Shown here piece after piece: positions 8,384 through 19,898 of a stretch of DNA of 64,000 nt. Numbering within the stretch: position 1 is the first letter of the stretch; each line of letters opens with the position of its first letter. The notes under the pieces were generated by a model. That model was not told where the DNA came from. It saw only the letters and a program-made list of their open reading frames with translations, and searched no databases. The stretch spans positions 929,247 through 993,246 of the forward strand of contig NC_035925.1 in assembly GCF_000348985.1 (NCBI RefSeq), in the 5' to 3' direction. A program made the position numbers and the translations under genes. This DNA comes from Huiozyma naganishii CBS 8797. Taxonomy: Eukaryota > Ascomycota > Saccharomycetes > Saccharomycetales > Saccharomycetaceae.

Positions 8384-10015
8384 CTACGTGCCCCCAAGGA
8401 TCGATTCCCCCGTCGATTCTGCGTCGACGAGTTTCTCGCCCGGCTCGTCCTCGACCTTGTGGAAGTCTCTGGATCCCTTGAACCGCCAGTACAGTAGCGA
8501 GTACGTGACGAACCCTACGATGACGACACAGACGTAGTTCATGTTGTTTCTGTCGACTGGGAGTACCGGTGGGAAGGAGAAGAACACGACTGCGAATACC
8601 GTCCATGCAAGCAACACGACGTTCGCGAACAGTCCGAACTTGCCCAACCAGAAGGGTCCCTGCGGGATGTCCCTGCGGCGCCACAGGAGACACACGATGG
8701 GGACACTGTAGGATAGAAGTAAGAAAGCGATGCACGCGGTGATGAGCGAGTTGAACGCTGTGGACGAGGCGAGGTAGAGCACGCCGATGAGCGAGATCCA
8801 AGCGCAGGACATGAGGTGTGCGTTGAGGGGCACGCCGACGTCCGGGTTCACTTGCGACCACCATTTCGAATAGGGCAATCCGTTGTCCCTCGAGAAGGAC
8901 CAACAAAGGCGGGCCTGCCATGTGTGGCACGAGATGATGCACCCGAAGGAGGTGAACAGGACGAGGCATCCGAGGAAGATGGCGCCGCCCTCGTTGCCCA
9001 GCGCCTGTCTGTAGATTTCGAGGATTGGCGCTCCCGTGGTCGACTTGAGCACCGCGGAGATGTCGCGGATGGAGAAGAACATGGCAATGACGTAGCAGAA
9101 GGAGGTGACGAACCCGATGGCGACGGTGCCCATGATGGCCGTGGGGATGACGCGCTCGGGCCGCTCGACCTCGAAGGCCATGTGTGTTGCGGAGTCGAGG
9201 CAGGAGAAGGACCAGGCAGGGTTGATGAGCCCCATGATAAAGGCCATCCCACTGTTCTTCCAACCTGTCTCGTTGTAGAAAGTTGCAAACACGAATTTGG
9301 AGTCGTTGAATGAACCCGAGGAGCAGGCAAGCACGGTGATGGTGATCGTGAGGAAAGATATTAGCGAGATGTACAGTGAGCTCGAAGAGATCAAGGGTAG
9401 AGACTTACCGTAGCAATTGAATAGCATGAGGAACAAGTGGATCAGCTCGAAGCAGACAAAGACGTGCCATCTCTTGACGACGAACCCAGGGTGTTTCAAT
9501 GCGTACATCCCAACGACCTCTGTCCCCGCGGAAAGTGTCGTCGACGCACTAGTGAACACTGACCCAGCATACGCGAAGGATCCGCACAGGAACGCAGCGA
9601 ACCGGCGATGCCTTGCCGGTGCCAACTTGAGAGCCCACCAGAATTGCCCCCCGGCGTGTGGGTACGCGGAAGACAATTCCCCAAGGGAACCCCCCACGCA
9701 CACGGATATCAGAGCGATGATGATGATCCCGTAAACGATCATCATGGGCCCACCGGACATTATACCGGTGACCATCGAGACGGAGATCCCGAACCACGAA
9801 TTCGTCAAACCAAACCCAACACCCAGGATGGACCACAGGGAGAAGGATTTCCTCAAGTGAGGTTCCCCATCCAACAAGGTGTCAGCAGCACCCTTCGACA
9901 GGGACTCGTCGTCGTTCAGCGACAATTGCGTCAGCGACACGCGCGACTGCCTCTTGTGCACTGAGTGAGCGCCCGCCGCGTAATCGGCGGCACCCGCGTA
10001 GCTAGCATCAGACAT
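8384..10015 (-). CDS. HNM1: Choline/ethanolamine plasma membrane transporter Hnm1
   Basis: Hnm1 is an amino acid-polyamine-choline (APC) superfamily permease that imports choline and ethanolamine for phospholipid synthesis. The start at 10015 (MSDASYAGA) gives 543 residues (S. cerevisiae 563); the frame is open further upstream but that extension is not conserved. About 12 hydrophobic segments are visible, and blocks such as LRKSFSLWSILGVGFGLTNS and ELSSAYPHAGGQFWW are nearly identical to S. cerevisiae. The N-terminal tail is Ser/Thr-rich. A CATGTG core at 10167-10172, 152 bp upstream, could be an Ino2/Ino4 site, but it lies inside the next ORF and is weak evidence. Confidence 0.96.
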   Translation of the reverse strand: MSDASYAGAADYAAGAHSVHKRQSRVSLTQLSLNDDESLSKGAADTLLDGEPHLRKSFSLWSILGVGFGLTNSWFGISVSMVTGIMSGGPMMIVYGIIIIALISVCVGGSLGELSSAYPHAGGQFWWALKLAPARHRRFAAFLCGSFAYAGSVFTSASTTLSAGTEVVGMYALKHPGFVVKRWHVFVCFELIHLFLMLFNCYGKSLPLISSSSLYISLISFLTITITVLACSSGSFNDSKFVFATFYNETGWKNSGMAFIMGLINPAWSFSCLDSATHMAFEVERPERVIPTAIMGTVAIGFVTSFCYVIAMFFSIRDISAVLKSTTGAPILEIYRQALGNEGGAIFLGCLVLFTSFGCIISCHTWQARLCWSFSRDNGLPYSKWWSQVNPDVGVPLNAHLMSCAWISLIGVLYLASSTAFNSLITACIAFLLLSYSVPIVCLLWRRRDIPQGPFWLGKFGLFANVVLLAWTVFAVVFFSFPPVLPVDRNNMNYVCVVIVGFVTYSLLYWRFKGSRDFHKVEDEPGEKLVDAESTGESILGGT

Positions 10016-10124
10016 CCTTGGCGATGTCCCCCGAATCCTACAGCAGAGCAAACGCGAAAGCAACGAGACCAGGCGAGACTGCACCGCACTGGTCGCTTTT
10101 AAATAGCAGATAAGATCGTCGTGT

Positions 10125-10583
10125 TCAACAACCGGGTTTTTCACCTCGAGGCAGACGGCCGCTCCGCATGTGACGGTGCCATGTGCCCTGGGCGAGCGAT
10201 GCGAGTGCTTTGAGCACTGGATCAAGTAGTCTGTCGAGAGGTCTTGGAAGGATTCTGCCCGCTGCCGGCTGCTGCTGTGACGGTTTCTGCGGCGGCGACT
10301 GTTCACCTCGGCGACTGCCGTGCAGTTGCTCCACCAGCGGGTGGATGATCCGTAGCTGGTCGACACTCTTGCTCTGCAGCGCCAGCAGTTCTGCTACAAC
10401 ACTGCGGCGTGGGTCTCCAGTTGCACTTGCACTCTCCATCTCCGTCACCGCCGTCGCGTTACAGCCCCCCCTGCGTGTCTCCGCCTCTAACAGAAGCTCC
10501 ACGGCGCGCTCGAGACAGCCGCACTTGCTTGCCCACTCGGCACACTCTTGCACAGACCCGCACGCAACCCGATCACCGACCAT
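10125..10583 (-). CDS. Unidentified ORF beside assembly gap
   Basis: I do not recognise this 152-residue ORF. It starts at MVGDRVACG, but the frame has no stop up to the N gap at 10622-10641 and reads through the 20 Ns, so the true start may be in or beyond the gap. The sequence is predicted helical: a pair near residues 10-40 (VQECAEWASKCGCLERAVEL) resembles an MIT-type hairpin, and a second stretch (LLALQSKSVDQLRIIHPLV) could be a coiled coil. The C terminus is Pro/Gln- then Arg-rich, with no membrane segment. Position and strand match the CSM4/MPS2 slot between HNM1 and AFT, but those proteins end in a membrane anchor. The tiny gap to HNM1 (109 bp) leaves little promoter. Confidence 0.45.
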   Translation of the reverse strand: MVGDRVACGSVQECAEWASKCGCLERAVELLLEAETRRGGCNATAVTEMESASATGDPRRSVVAELLALQSKSVDQLRIIHPLVEQLHGSRRGEQSPPQKPSQQQPAAGRILPRPLDRLLDPVLKALASLAQGTWHRHMRSGRLPRGEKPGC

Positions 10584-10621
10584 GCGTGCTTGACCGGGTC
10601 CCAGCCGGGCCCCCTGCGTCG

Positions 10622-10641
10622 NNNNNNNNNNNNNNNNNNNN
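10622..10641. other. Assembly gap (20 N)
   Basis: Twenty unresolved bases. The round number suggests a placeholder, so the real length is unknown. It affects the 5' end of the ORF at 10125-10583. The following 10642-11199 stretch holds a short CTG run (about 10978-10992) and the AFT promoter; no gene was recognised there. Confidence 0.95.
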
Positions 10642-11199
10642 CCCGAACACCACTTCTTCGGCGACTCCTCTGGAATCAATAAATATACGCAACTACACAG
10701 AACACAGCACACAGCGTACACATATTACACAGATAAGACGTACAAGACTGAAGGCTCATTACACTACAGAACGGGTGCTCACAGGACCGTGACACATCCA
10801 AACTACAAAGACCACCCCATGGGGAACTCACTCACTGACTACTGAAGCAAGTCCCCGCCTCCCCAAAGATCCAGCCAGAAGGCGCGAACACAAATCCCAA
10901 ACGAAGACGCCAACTTCACACATCACGTAGCGATCGTCGACCAACACGACACACGACACACGACGCAGAAGAGTCACTGCTGCTGCTGCTGATGCCCCCA
11001 CGCTCTGGTAATTAATAAGCAACGACTTCAAGCGGTAGAAAAATTTCACTCAGTGAACGGCTGAGACGACGACTGCTACTGCGACTGGCGACTGGAGGGG
11101 CCCGCGATGGGTCCTATAAAAGCGGTGCATTTCGTGGGGCAAAGGTTGTGGTTCTGTGCAGTTGCTTGAGAGATACACGGAGCAAAGCATATATACGTG

Positions 11200-12195
11200 A
11201 TGAAACAACCTAGAGCTAAATGGTCGCCGGACCGGTTATCCGATGCGCTGCTGAATGAGCAGAACAAGCTGATACATCTGGACCCTGTGCCGCTGTTTGC
11301 GACGCGGAACGATATTAAGCCCTGGCTGCAGCGGATATTCTTCCCGCAGGGGATCGACCTTGTTATCGAGAGGTCCGATAGCGGGAAGATCATCTTCAAG
11401 TGCAAGAAGGATTGCGGTCCCGATAAGAAGTTCTCTTGTCCCTTCCGCATCAGGGTCACTTTCTCGATCAAGTTGCAACGGTGGAACTTCGTCATTGTGA
11501 ACAACGTGCACAGCCACGAACTCAAGTTCAACGCCAGTAGCGACGAGTACAAGAAGTTCAAGAAGTACCTCGTCACCCAGGGGGACACACAGACGCTCAA
11601 GTTCTTCGAAGAAGTGGAGTACAAGAGCAAGATGAACCTCCCGATCCTCCCACAGAAGACGTTCACGTGTGACTGTGGACTCACGGACGAGATCGACTGG
11701 TTCGACGTCGTGCTCCCGCGGGCAAAGACCGCGCCCGTCACCACCGCCACCACTACTACTACAAAAGTACACAAGAAACGCACAACCGCGACCAGACCGG
11801 TACCGTCACGGGCGACACCGGTCCAGAAGCCACCGGTCATCGACCTCGACGAGATAGATTTCACGGATATGTTCACGGACCCGGCACAGAGAGATTGCAC
11901 AGCGTCGTCGCCGTCACCGCCATCCCCGGCGCTACGCGACACGTACTTTGACAACTTCACACAGTACTCCTCGCTGCTGCTGGACGACACGGCAACGACA
12001 ACGGCAACGCTCTCCACGGACCTGGACGTCTGCTTCAACCCAGACTACATATTCAACTCGCAGATAGAACCTCTCACGTTGCAGCAGCAGCAAATGAAGC
12101 CCAATGAGCTGCCGGAACTCCCGGAAATCGAGAGGGCACTGTCCCAGGGGGACGACCAGTACCTCGAGTTCCTCAACATCTCCGAATGGTCCTAA
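11200..12195 (+). CDS. AFT1/AFT2: Iron-responsive transcription activator, Aft1/Aft2 type (short)
   Basis: Aft proteins activate the iron uptake regulon when mitochondrial Fe-S supply is low. The ATG at 11200 gives 331 residues. The WRKY-GCM1-type zinc finger spans about residues 35-110, with candidate ligands Cys68, Cys80, His104 and His106 (NNVHSHEL). Cys157-Asp-Cys159 in KTFTCDCGLTDE is the CxC motif through which Fe-S/Grx3-Fra2 signals relieve binding. The remainder is Thr/Pro-rich with acidic segments suited to activation. It is shorter than S. cerevisiae Aft2 (416) and much shorter than Aft1 (690). Whether it is the orthologue of AFT1 or AFT2 cannot be settled from the sequence alone. 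Confidence 0.92.
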   Translation: MKQPRAKWSPDRLSDALLNEQNKLIHLDPVPLFATRNDIKPWLQRIFFPQGIDLVIERSDSGKIIFKCKKDCGPDKKFSCPFRIRVTFSIKLQRWNFVIVNNVHSHELKFNASSDEYKKFKKYLVTQGDTQTLKFFEEVEYKSKMNLPILPQKTFTCDCGLTDEIDWFDVVLPRAKTAPVTTATTTTTKVHKKRTTATRPVPSRATPVQKPPVIDLDEIDFTDMFTDPAQRDCTASSPSPPSPALRDTYFDNFTQYSSLLLDDTATTTATLSTDLDVCFNPDYIFNSQIEPLTLQQQQMKPNELPELPEIERALSQGDDQYLEFLNISEWS

Positions 12196-12307
12196 CGACG
12201 ACGACTACATAGACTATGCATACCTTCTACACTCAATAGCTAAGCGCGACCGGGTAAACGGTCTTATTTTGAAGATTCAAATATAACAGCAACTTGAGAC
12301 CTGTCTT

Positions 12308-12316
12308 GGTGGCAAA
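12308..12316 (+). promoter_or_regulatory. PACE element (Rpn4 site) of RPN3
   Basis: GGTGGCAAA is an exact match to the proteasome-associated control element bound by Rpn4. It ends 39 bp before the RPN3 start, the usual kind of location for proteasome genes. Confidence 0.85.
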
Positions 12317-12355
12317 CCCATTGCACTGGAGGGTATCACCAAGAGCAGCTTGCCA

Positions 12356-13855
12356 ATGACCGAGATGGACGTGGATTCCCCACAGGATGCGGTAGTGTAT
12401 GCGTCTGAGGACGCGGTGGGCGCCGTGATGGCGGTTTTCCACCAATTGGTGAGGGCACAATCGACGCTGGATTCGCGGTTCGTGTGGAGGGCGCTGAAGG
12501 AATTGGCCCTTTTGCGGGGCCAAACGGGGGTTCTCTCGAGGGAGACGCTTATTACGCTCGTGGATACGGTGTATCCGGGGGACTCACAGTTCAAGAAGCC
12601 GCTGCTCAGGTACGTGAACCATAACGTGAAGACAGGGGTCACGGATTCGCAGGGGATCAGAGCTCAGTTGCCCGCGACGTTCTACCAAGTGGTGGACAAC
12701 CAGAGTAGGATCGAGGTCGCTCCGCTTGTGAACAGTTTTGTGTTTTTGCTCGTACAGTTGTACCTACTGGATTCGGACCAGTTGGGGCCACTCAACGAGT
12801 TCAACTTGCAAGTGGTCATCCCAAAGATCCTGTACCACAACAACAACAGATTGTTGGACCTCATCAACGCGAAACTGTGGTTCTACTGCGTCATCGCACA
12901 GGAGCGGCTCGGGTTGCCCGCTCAGGCAGCGGTTAGGGCAGAGATGATCAAGTTTGTGAAAGTGGCCACTTTGAAACATGACAACGAAACGAAGGGGATG
13001 CTCATCAACTTGATCCTTAGAAACTTCCTCGCTAGGGGCGAGGTCGAGCACGCTGCCGATTTCGTCAACAAAGTGGAGTTCCCAAGCAACACCGTCTCGA
13101 GCCCACTCGAGGCAAGGTTCTTCTTCTACTTGGCGAAAATAATGGCCATCCAACTGAATTATTCTTCGGCAAGCGAGTATATCGTCGCAGCCATCAGGAA
13201 GGCGCCTCACAACGACAAGTCTCTGGGGTTTCTGCAGCAGGCAAATAAGCTACATGGGGTCATCCAGTTGCTAATGGGGGACATCCCAGAACTGTCATTT
13301 TTCCACCAACCCAAATTAAGCAAGTCTCTTTACCTGTACTATCATCTGACAAACTCGGTGAAGATCGGTGACCTCAAGAAATTCACGAGCACAATAACCA
13401 AGTATAAGCAGCAGCTCATCAAGGACGGTAACTACCAACTGTGCGTCAGGCTACGGTCCAACGTTATAAAGACCGGTATCCGGATCATTTCCTTGACGTA
13501 CAAGAAGATCTCGTTGAAGGACATCTGCTTGAAACTGAAGTTGGATTCAGAACAGACAGCAGAGTACATGGTCGCTAGGTGCATCAGGGACGGTGTCATC
13601 GAGGCCAAAATAAATCACGAATTGGGGTACATCGAAACGTCAGAACTGTTGAACATCTACGACACAACAGACCCGCAGGAAACTTTCAATGAAAGAATCA
13701 ATTTCGTCACCCAAATGCACAACGAGAGTGTCCTTGCAATGCGGTATCCAGACGACGGCAAACTGAAGAAAAACGCACAGGAAGACTCCACAGATGCAGA
13801 ACTCATCGAAGAAGTATCTGACTTCTCAGACCTTGACGATTTAGAATTCTTGTAA
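12356..13855 (+). CDS. RPN3: 26S proteasome regulatory lid subunit Rpn3
   Basis: Rpn3 is an essential PCI-domain subunit of the proteasome lid. The ATG at 12356 gives 499 residues (S. cerevisiae 523) and starts MTEMDVDS, like the conserved MMDVDS. The helical-repeat middle and the PCI domain (about 260-440) are highly conserved: LGFLQQANKLHGVIQLLMGD, ELSFFHQPKLSKSL and CVRLRSNVIKTGIRIISLTY. The C terminus is acidic and ends SDLDDLEFL, as in S. cerevisiae. A PACE element sits immediately upstream. Confidence 0.97.
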   Translation: MTEMDVDSPQDAVVYASEDAVGAVMAVFHQLVRAQSTLDSRFVWRALKELALLRGQTGVLSRETLITLVDTVYPGDSQFKKPLLRYVNHNVKTGVTDSQGIRAQLPATFYQVVDNQSRIEVAPLVNSFVFLLVQLYLLDSDQLGPLNEFNLQVVIPKILYHNNNRLLDLINAKLWFYCVIAQERLGLPAQAAVRAEMIKFVKVATLKHDNETKGMLINLILRNFLARGEVEHAADFVNKVEFPSNTVSSPLEARFFFYLAKIMAIQLNYSSASEYIVAAIRKAPHNDKSLGFLQQANKLHGVIQLLMGDIPELSFFHQPKLSKSLYLYYHLTNSVKIGDLKKFTSTITKYKQQLIKDGNYQLCVRLRSNVIKTGIRIISLTYKKISLKDICLKLKLDSEQTAEYMVARCIRDGVIEAKINHELGYIETSELLNIYDTTDPQETFNERINFVTQMHNESVLAMRYPDDGKLKKNAQEDSTDAELIEEVSDFSDLDDLEFL

Positions 13856-14041
13856 AGACGGACCCCAAAATGGGTAACTGAAGGATCTACGAGGCCTAGA
13901 CACGGCACCCTCGAAGGAACACACGCATATGACGACAGGGAGTTATGTCTAATTTTTCATATATGTACTTTGTATACTCCCAAACAACGCAGCCACCAGC
14001 AAAACCACTTCCGTAGAATCCGAATCTGCAAGGGCACCGTT

Positions 14042-14542
14042 CTAATCCGCAGCAGCAGCAACAACATCATCTTCATCCAACAGCTCACTTGCAGCCATGA
14101 CCTGACTTTTCGCCTTGAAGGTCTCCATCTTCTCCTCCCTTAAAGAGTTGTAAATGATGAAGTTAAGCCAAACTTCGACAAAACTGTAAGCAAACACGAC
14201 GTTGTTGTGGATATAAAGGTTCCCCTCCCAAATGTAGGACAGCCCGGTAACCACAAAGAAGATCAAAAGCCTGACGGGGACAGCACTCCCAAAATACATC
14301 TTGTTATCTTCCAACAGCGGGACCAGATCCCCCAAAGCCAAAGTAACAAATAGCATACTAACCATCCCCAGCTGCGCACTGTACTTGTTCATCGCTATCG
14401 CTGGCAAATTCATAGACTGCGACAGTATTTCCAAGTACGAATTCTCCAATATTATGTTAACATCCTTCAAAACAAGGTACGACAGCGTGAACAAAAATGC
14501 GATCCTCACAAACAGCACATTGACGGACGATAACACACCCAT
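14042..14542 (-). CDS. ILM1: ER membrane protein Ilm1
   Basis: Ilm1 is a small ER membrane protein whose loss affects mitochondrial DNA maintenance in S. cerevisiae; its molecular role is not established. The 166-residue ORF has about four hydrophobic segments (near residues 8-25, 60-75, 88-105 and 115-135). The motifs AIAMNKYSAQLG, VPVRLLIFFVVTGLSYIWE and FAYSFVEVWLNFIIYN match the family. The C terminus is short and charged; S. cerevisiae Ilm1 is somewhat longer. It lies next to JHD2 as in YJR118-119. The 186-bp gap to RPN3 is a convergent terminator region. Confidence 0.85.
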   Translation of the reverse strand: MGVLSSVNVLFVRIAFLFTLSYLVLKDVNIILENSYLEILSQSMNLPAIAMNKYSAQLGMVSMLFVTLALGDLVPLLEDNKMYFGSAVPVRLLIFFVVTGLSYIWEGNLYIHNNVVFAYSFVEVWLNFIIYNSLREEKMETFKAKSQVMAASELLDEDDVVAAAAD

Positions 14543-14685
14543 GGCTACTGACTCCGCTCCCCTCCGTGTTTATAGTCAATTCTGTGGAAGCTCCATCTCA
14601 CTTGAAACAGTGCAAAATTTCGTCGGTTTTAACACTATGTATAATTTTTTTTTTTGCCATCACTGTAGAAAACCGACCCTTTAGC

Positions 14686-16638
14686 TTAGCAACACTTGTC
14701 CAATTTGGTACCGACATTTCGTAGCAACGCATTGACTTCGTCCATATCCTGGACAAAGTATACACTCCCCTTTCCGACACACAGAGTAATTGAGTCCTCG
14801 ATACAAAAGATATCCTGCAACGGGTCGTCCTGGTCCTCTTGAAGTGCAGTGATTTCGGTGACGCTGGAGAATTTGCCCGGACTGACAAAGGCGAACGTAC
14901 ATATACACTGACAGTGCGTGCAGTATATCTCGTTCTCCCCTATCAATTTCTTTGAGTCCTCCACTGGCAGTAGCACTTTCCTCTCTCCGTTGTCACCCAG
15001 TAAAGTGAGCAGTTTCATCGTGCGGTTGACGGCATTTAGCAGGCTGCGGAAGCAGTTCCTCACCAGGGGCCCGTCGAATGTGCTGGAGACCGTAAAATCT
15101 CGTAAAATCACTATCATTAATTCGTTCATGTCGAACACGCTCCTCTTGTTCGTCAATCTGTACTCCGCATCTGCTTCGAGCCCGTAATCCAGCCAGAAAT
15201 CGTTGATGAAATTCACCGCCTCGTTGAGATTGTATCCAGCGTTGAATCCAGCGTGGTAACATTTCGGGAACGTCACAATGAACTCACCAGGGGTTTGCAC
15301 TGCTCTGTACACGGGGATCCCATTAGCGATCAGAACGTCGGGCGGGACCAAACTGACCAACTGGTGCATTATATCCTTCTGTCTCGAAAATAAGTCCGGT
15401 ACCAGCTTTTGCAGAAACGAATGGAACTTGTCCACGTAGGAGGGAGATATGCAATACCATATTTTCCGTGCGCCCTCGACTTGATAGTTGGCCGAGAACG
15501 TGTACTGGTCCTCCATGTGCCAGCAGAAAGTTGAAAAGCGGGTGCCTACGTAAATCCAGGGAACCGTCATACCTGATATCTCCTTGTCCCGCGGTAAGTA
15601 GTTCAGTAGGGACCTCTTGGCATGGGGTAAGTTCAATAAGTCCATAGATAAATCTGCTAAATTCTTCGGAGTTTTTGGGTACGGTATATCTGCCCCATAG
15701 GGGACCGTAAACTCAGATTCTATATCCCCCACGGCGGACCAAAATTCCGTTTCCAGCGTAGCTACACTTTCCGTGTCAGGAACAGAGTAGTTGTCCTTAA
15801 ACTGCTGGATGGAGAAAACCTGAGTGTCCATTGCAAACCCGTAATACCCGTTACCGAGAATGCAAGAGTTGCAAGCCGAGGTATCTGTAAGTGGCTCGCA
15901 AGATTGACAATAGGTTTTATGACACAGCTCACAATCTTGCAATTTCTTATTCTTGTGGCATATGCAACACTCGGGTTCCTCCTCATCTTCTTCGTCCTCC
16001 TCAGCAGACGTTTCCTCGGAATCACTCAGCAGGGATTTGGGATAAGCGTCTCGGAACGAGGGTGTATACAAATGGGATTGCGACTGTCGGTAAACGTATT
16101 TGTAAAACCCCTCGATGTTCTCGACGAAAATGGTTCTGAGCTCCTCACTATCAGCACCAAAAGCCTTCGTCAAATGAAACCACAGCTTGGAATTTCGGAG
16201 TACCTCCTTCACGGGAACCATCTGCAAGACGTCCCCACTGTGCTTGGCCCTCTTTTTCGGGCTGTCTTCAGTTTTGGAAAACTCCAGGATCTTGATGAAC
16301 AAATCGTAAAGAAACACTTGTCTGTTGTTACTCATAAGGACATAACTCTGTGAAATTTTTGCCCCGCCTTTAACTGTCAAGTAGTTGTTCAGCTGCCTGA
16401 AAAAGAACAACCTGTTCCTGTTCAGCAGGTCCAAATACGACAGCTTTTGGAGTCTGGGGCAAAATTTGATACTACTGTTCCTGTAATGTCGTGGGTACTG
16501 AAAACCATCCGGTGTAACAAGTTTCAGCAAACCGTACTGTATCCCCAATTGTTTGATGTGCCTCTGCGACAGATAGTCGATTGGATTTGCCAACTCTTCT
16601 AAAGTCGGGTGTAGCACAGGAACATTTTTGCACTCCAT
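14686..16638 (-). CDS. JHD2: Histone H3 Lys4 demethylase Jhd2
   Basis: Jhd2 is the JARID-type JmjC demethylase that removes methyl groups from H3K4. The start at 16638 (MECKNVPVLHPT) gives 650 residues (S. cerevisiae 728). Domains in order: JmjN (about 5-50, LEELANPIDYL), a PHD finger near residue 220 (CCICHKNKKLQDCELCH) that looks shortened against S. cerevisiae, JmjC (about 335-505) with iron ligands in FCWHMEDQYTFSANYQ (His, Glu) and FPKCYHAGFN (His), and a C-terminal Cys-rich segment (CTHCQCICTFAF). All three iron ligands are present, so activity is likely. Confidence 0.95.
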   Translation of the reverse strand: MECKNVPVLHPTLEELANPIDYLSQRHIKQLGIQYGLLKLVTPDGFQYPRHYRNSSIKFCPRLQKLSYLDLLNRNRLFFFRQLNNYLTVKGGAKISQSYVLMSNNRQVFLYDLFIKILEFSKTEDSPKKRAKHSGDVLQMVPVKEVLRNSKLWFHLTKAFGADSEELRTIFVENIEGFYKYVYRQSQSHLYTPSFRDAYPKSLLSDSEETSAEEDEEDEEEPECCICHKNKKLQDCELCHKTYCQSCEPLTDTSACNSCILGNGYYGFAMDTQVFSIQQFKDNYSVPDTESVATLETEFWSAVGDIESEFTVPYGADIPYPKTPKNLADLSMDLLNLPHAKRSLLNYLPRDKEISGMTVPWIYVGTRFSTFCWHMEDQYTFSANYQVEGARKIWYCISPSYVDKFHSFLQKLVPDLFSRQKDIMHQLVSLVPPDVLIANGIPVYRAVQTPGEFIVTFPKCYHAGFNAGYNLNEAVNFINDFWLDYGLEADAEYRLTNKRSVFDMNELMIVILRDFTVSSTFDGPLVRNCFRSLLNAVNRTMKLLTLLGDNGERKVLLPVEDSKKLIGENEIYCTHCQCICTFAFVSPGKFSSVTEITALQEDQDDPLQDIFCIEDSITLCVGKGSVYFVQDMDEVNALLRNVGTKLDKCC

Positions 16639-19501
<2,863 letters not shown>

Positions 19502-19898
19502 AGCGAGCGAAATGACATTACACACCTTTAAAAGAGAAATTAAACTGAAGAACAGATCGAACAAACAATGCACATACTGTTAGTAAATAACGTAACCCAC
19601 GTCTAGCTCTCTGAAGGAAACCGTGAGCATTTCTTCTATACAATATTTTTATATTCTGAATATAACTTCCTACCACGATTGAATCCCCCGAGTTCATTTT
19701 GCTCAGAGACCATATATAGATTGGCACTGTAGCCGTTCTTTCTACCCTGTCACAATCTTTTCAGGTCTGTTTGATTCGAGATTTACGAGATGACCAATTG
19801 ATAAAAAAAGAGTTTAAGGTTCAAGACCGAACCCTCCATCAGTTACGATAAACACCACAGGAGAGCAACCACTACAATAATTAACTAGGGAGCGGGTA
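19502..19898. other. ATP2-IBA57 intergenic region
   Basis: About 400 bp holding the ATP2 3' end and the IBA57 promoter. CGGGTAA (Reb1-type core) occurs at 19893-19899, touching the IBA57 start codon, and is probably chance. Nothing else is supported. Confidence 0.4.

Noticed and set aside
8253..9263. 336-residue ORF on the same strand as HNM1 in another frame
   Set aside because: A shadow of HNM1; its His/Arg-rich composition reflects GC-rich codons read out of frame.
10016..10366. Extended N terminus of HNM1
   Set aside because: The open frame upstream of 10015 has no similarity to Hnm1, and the conserved start is at 10015.
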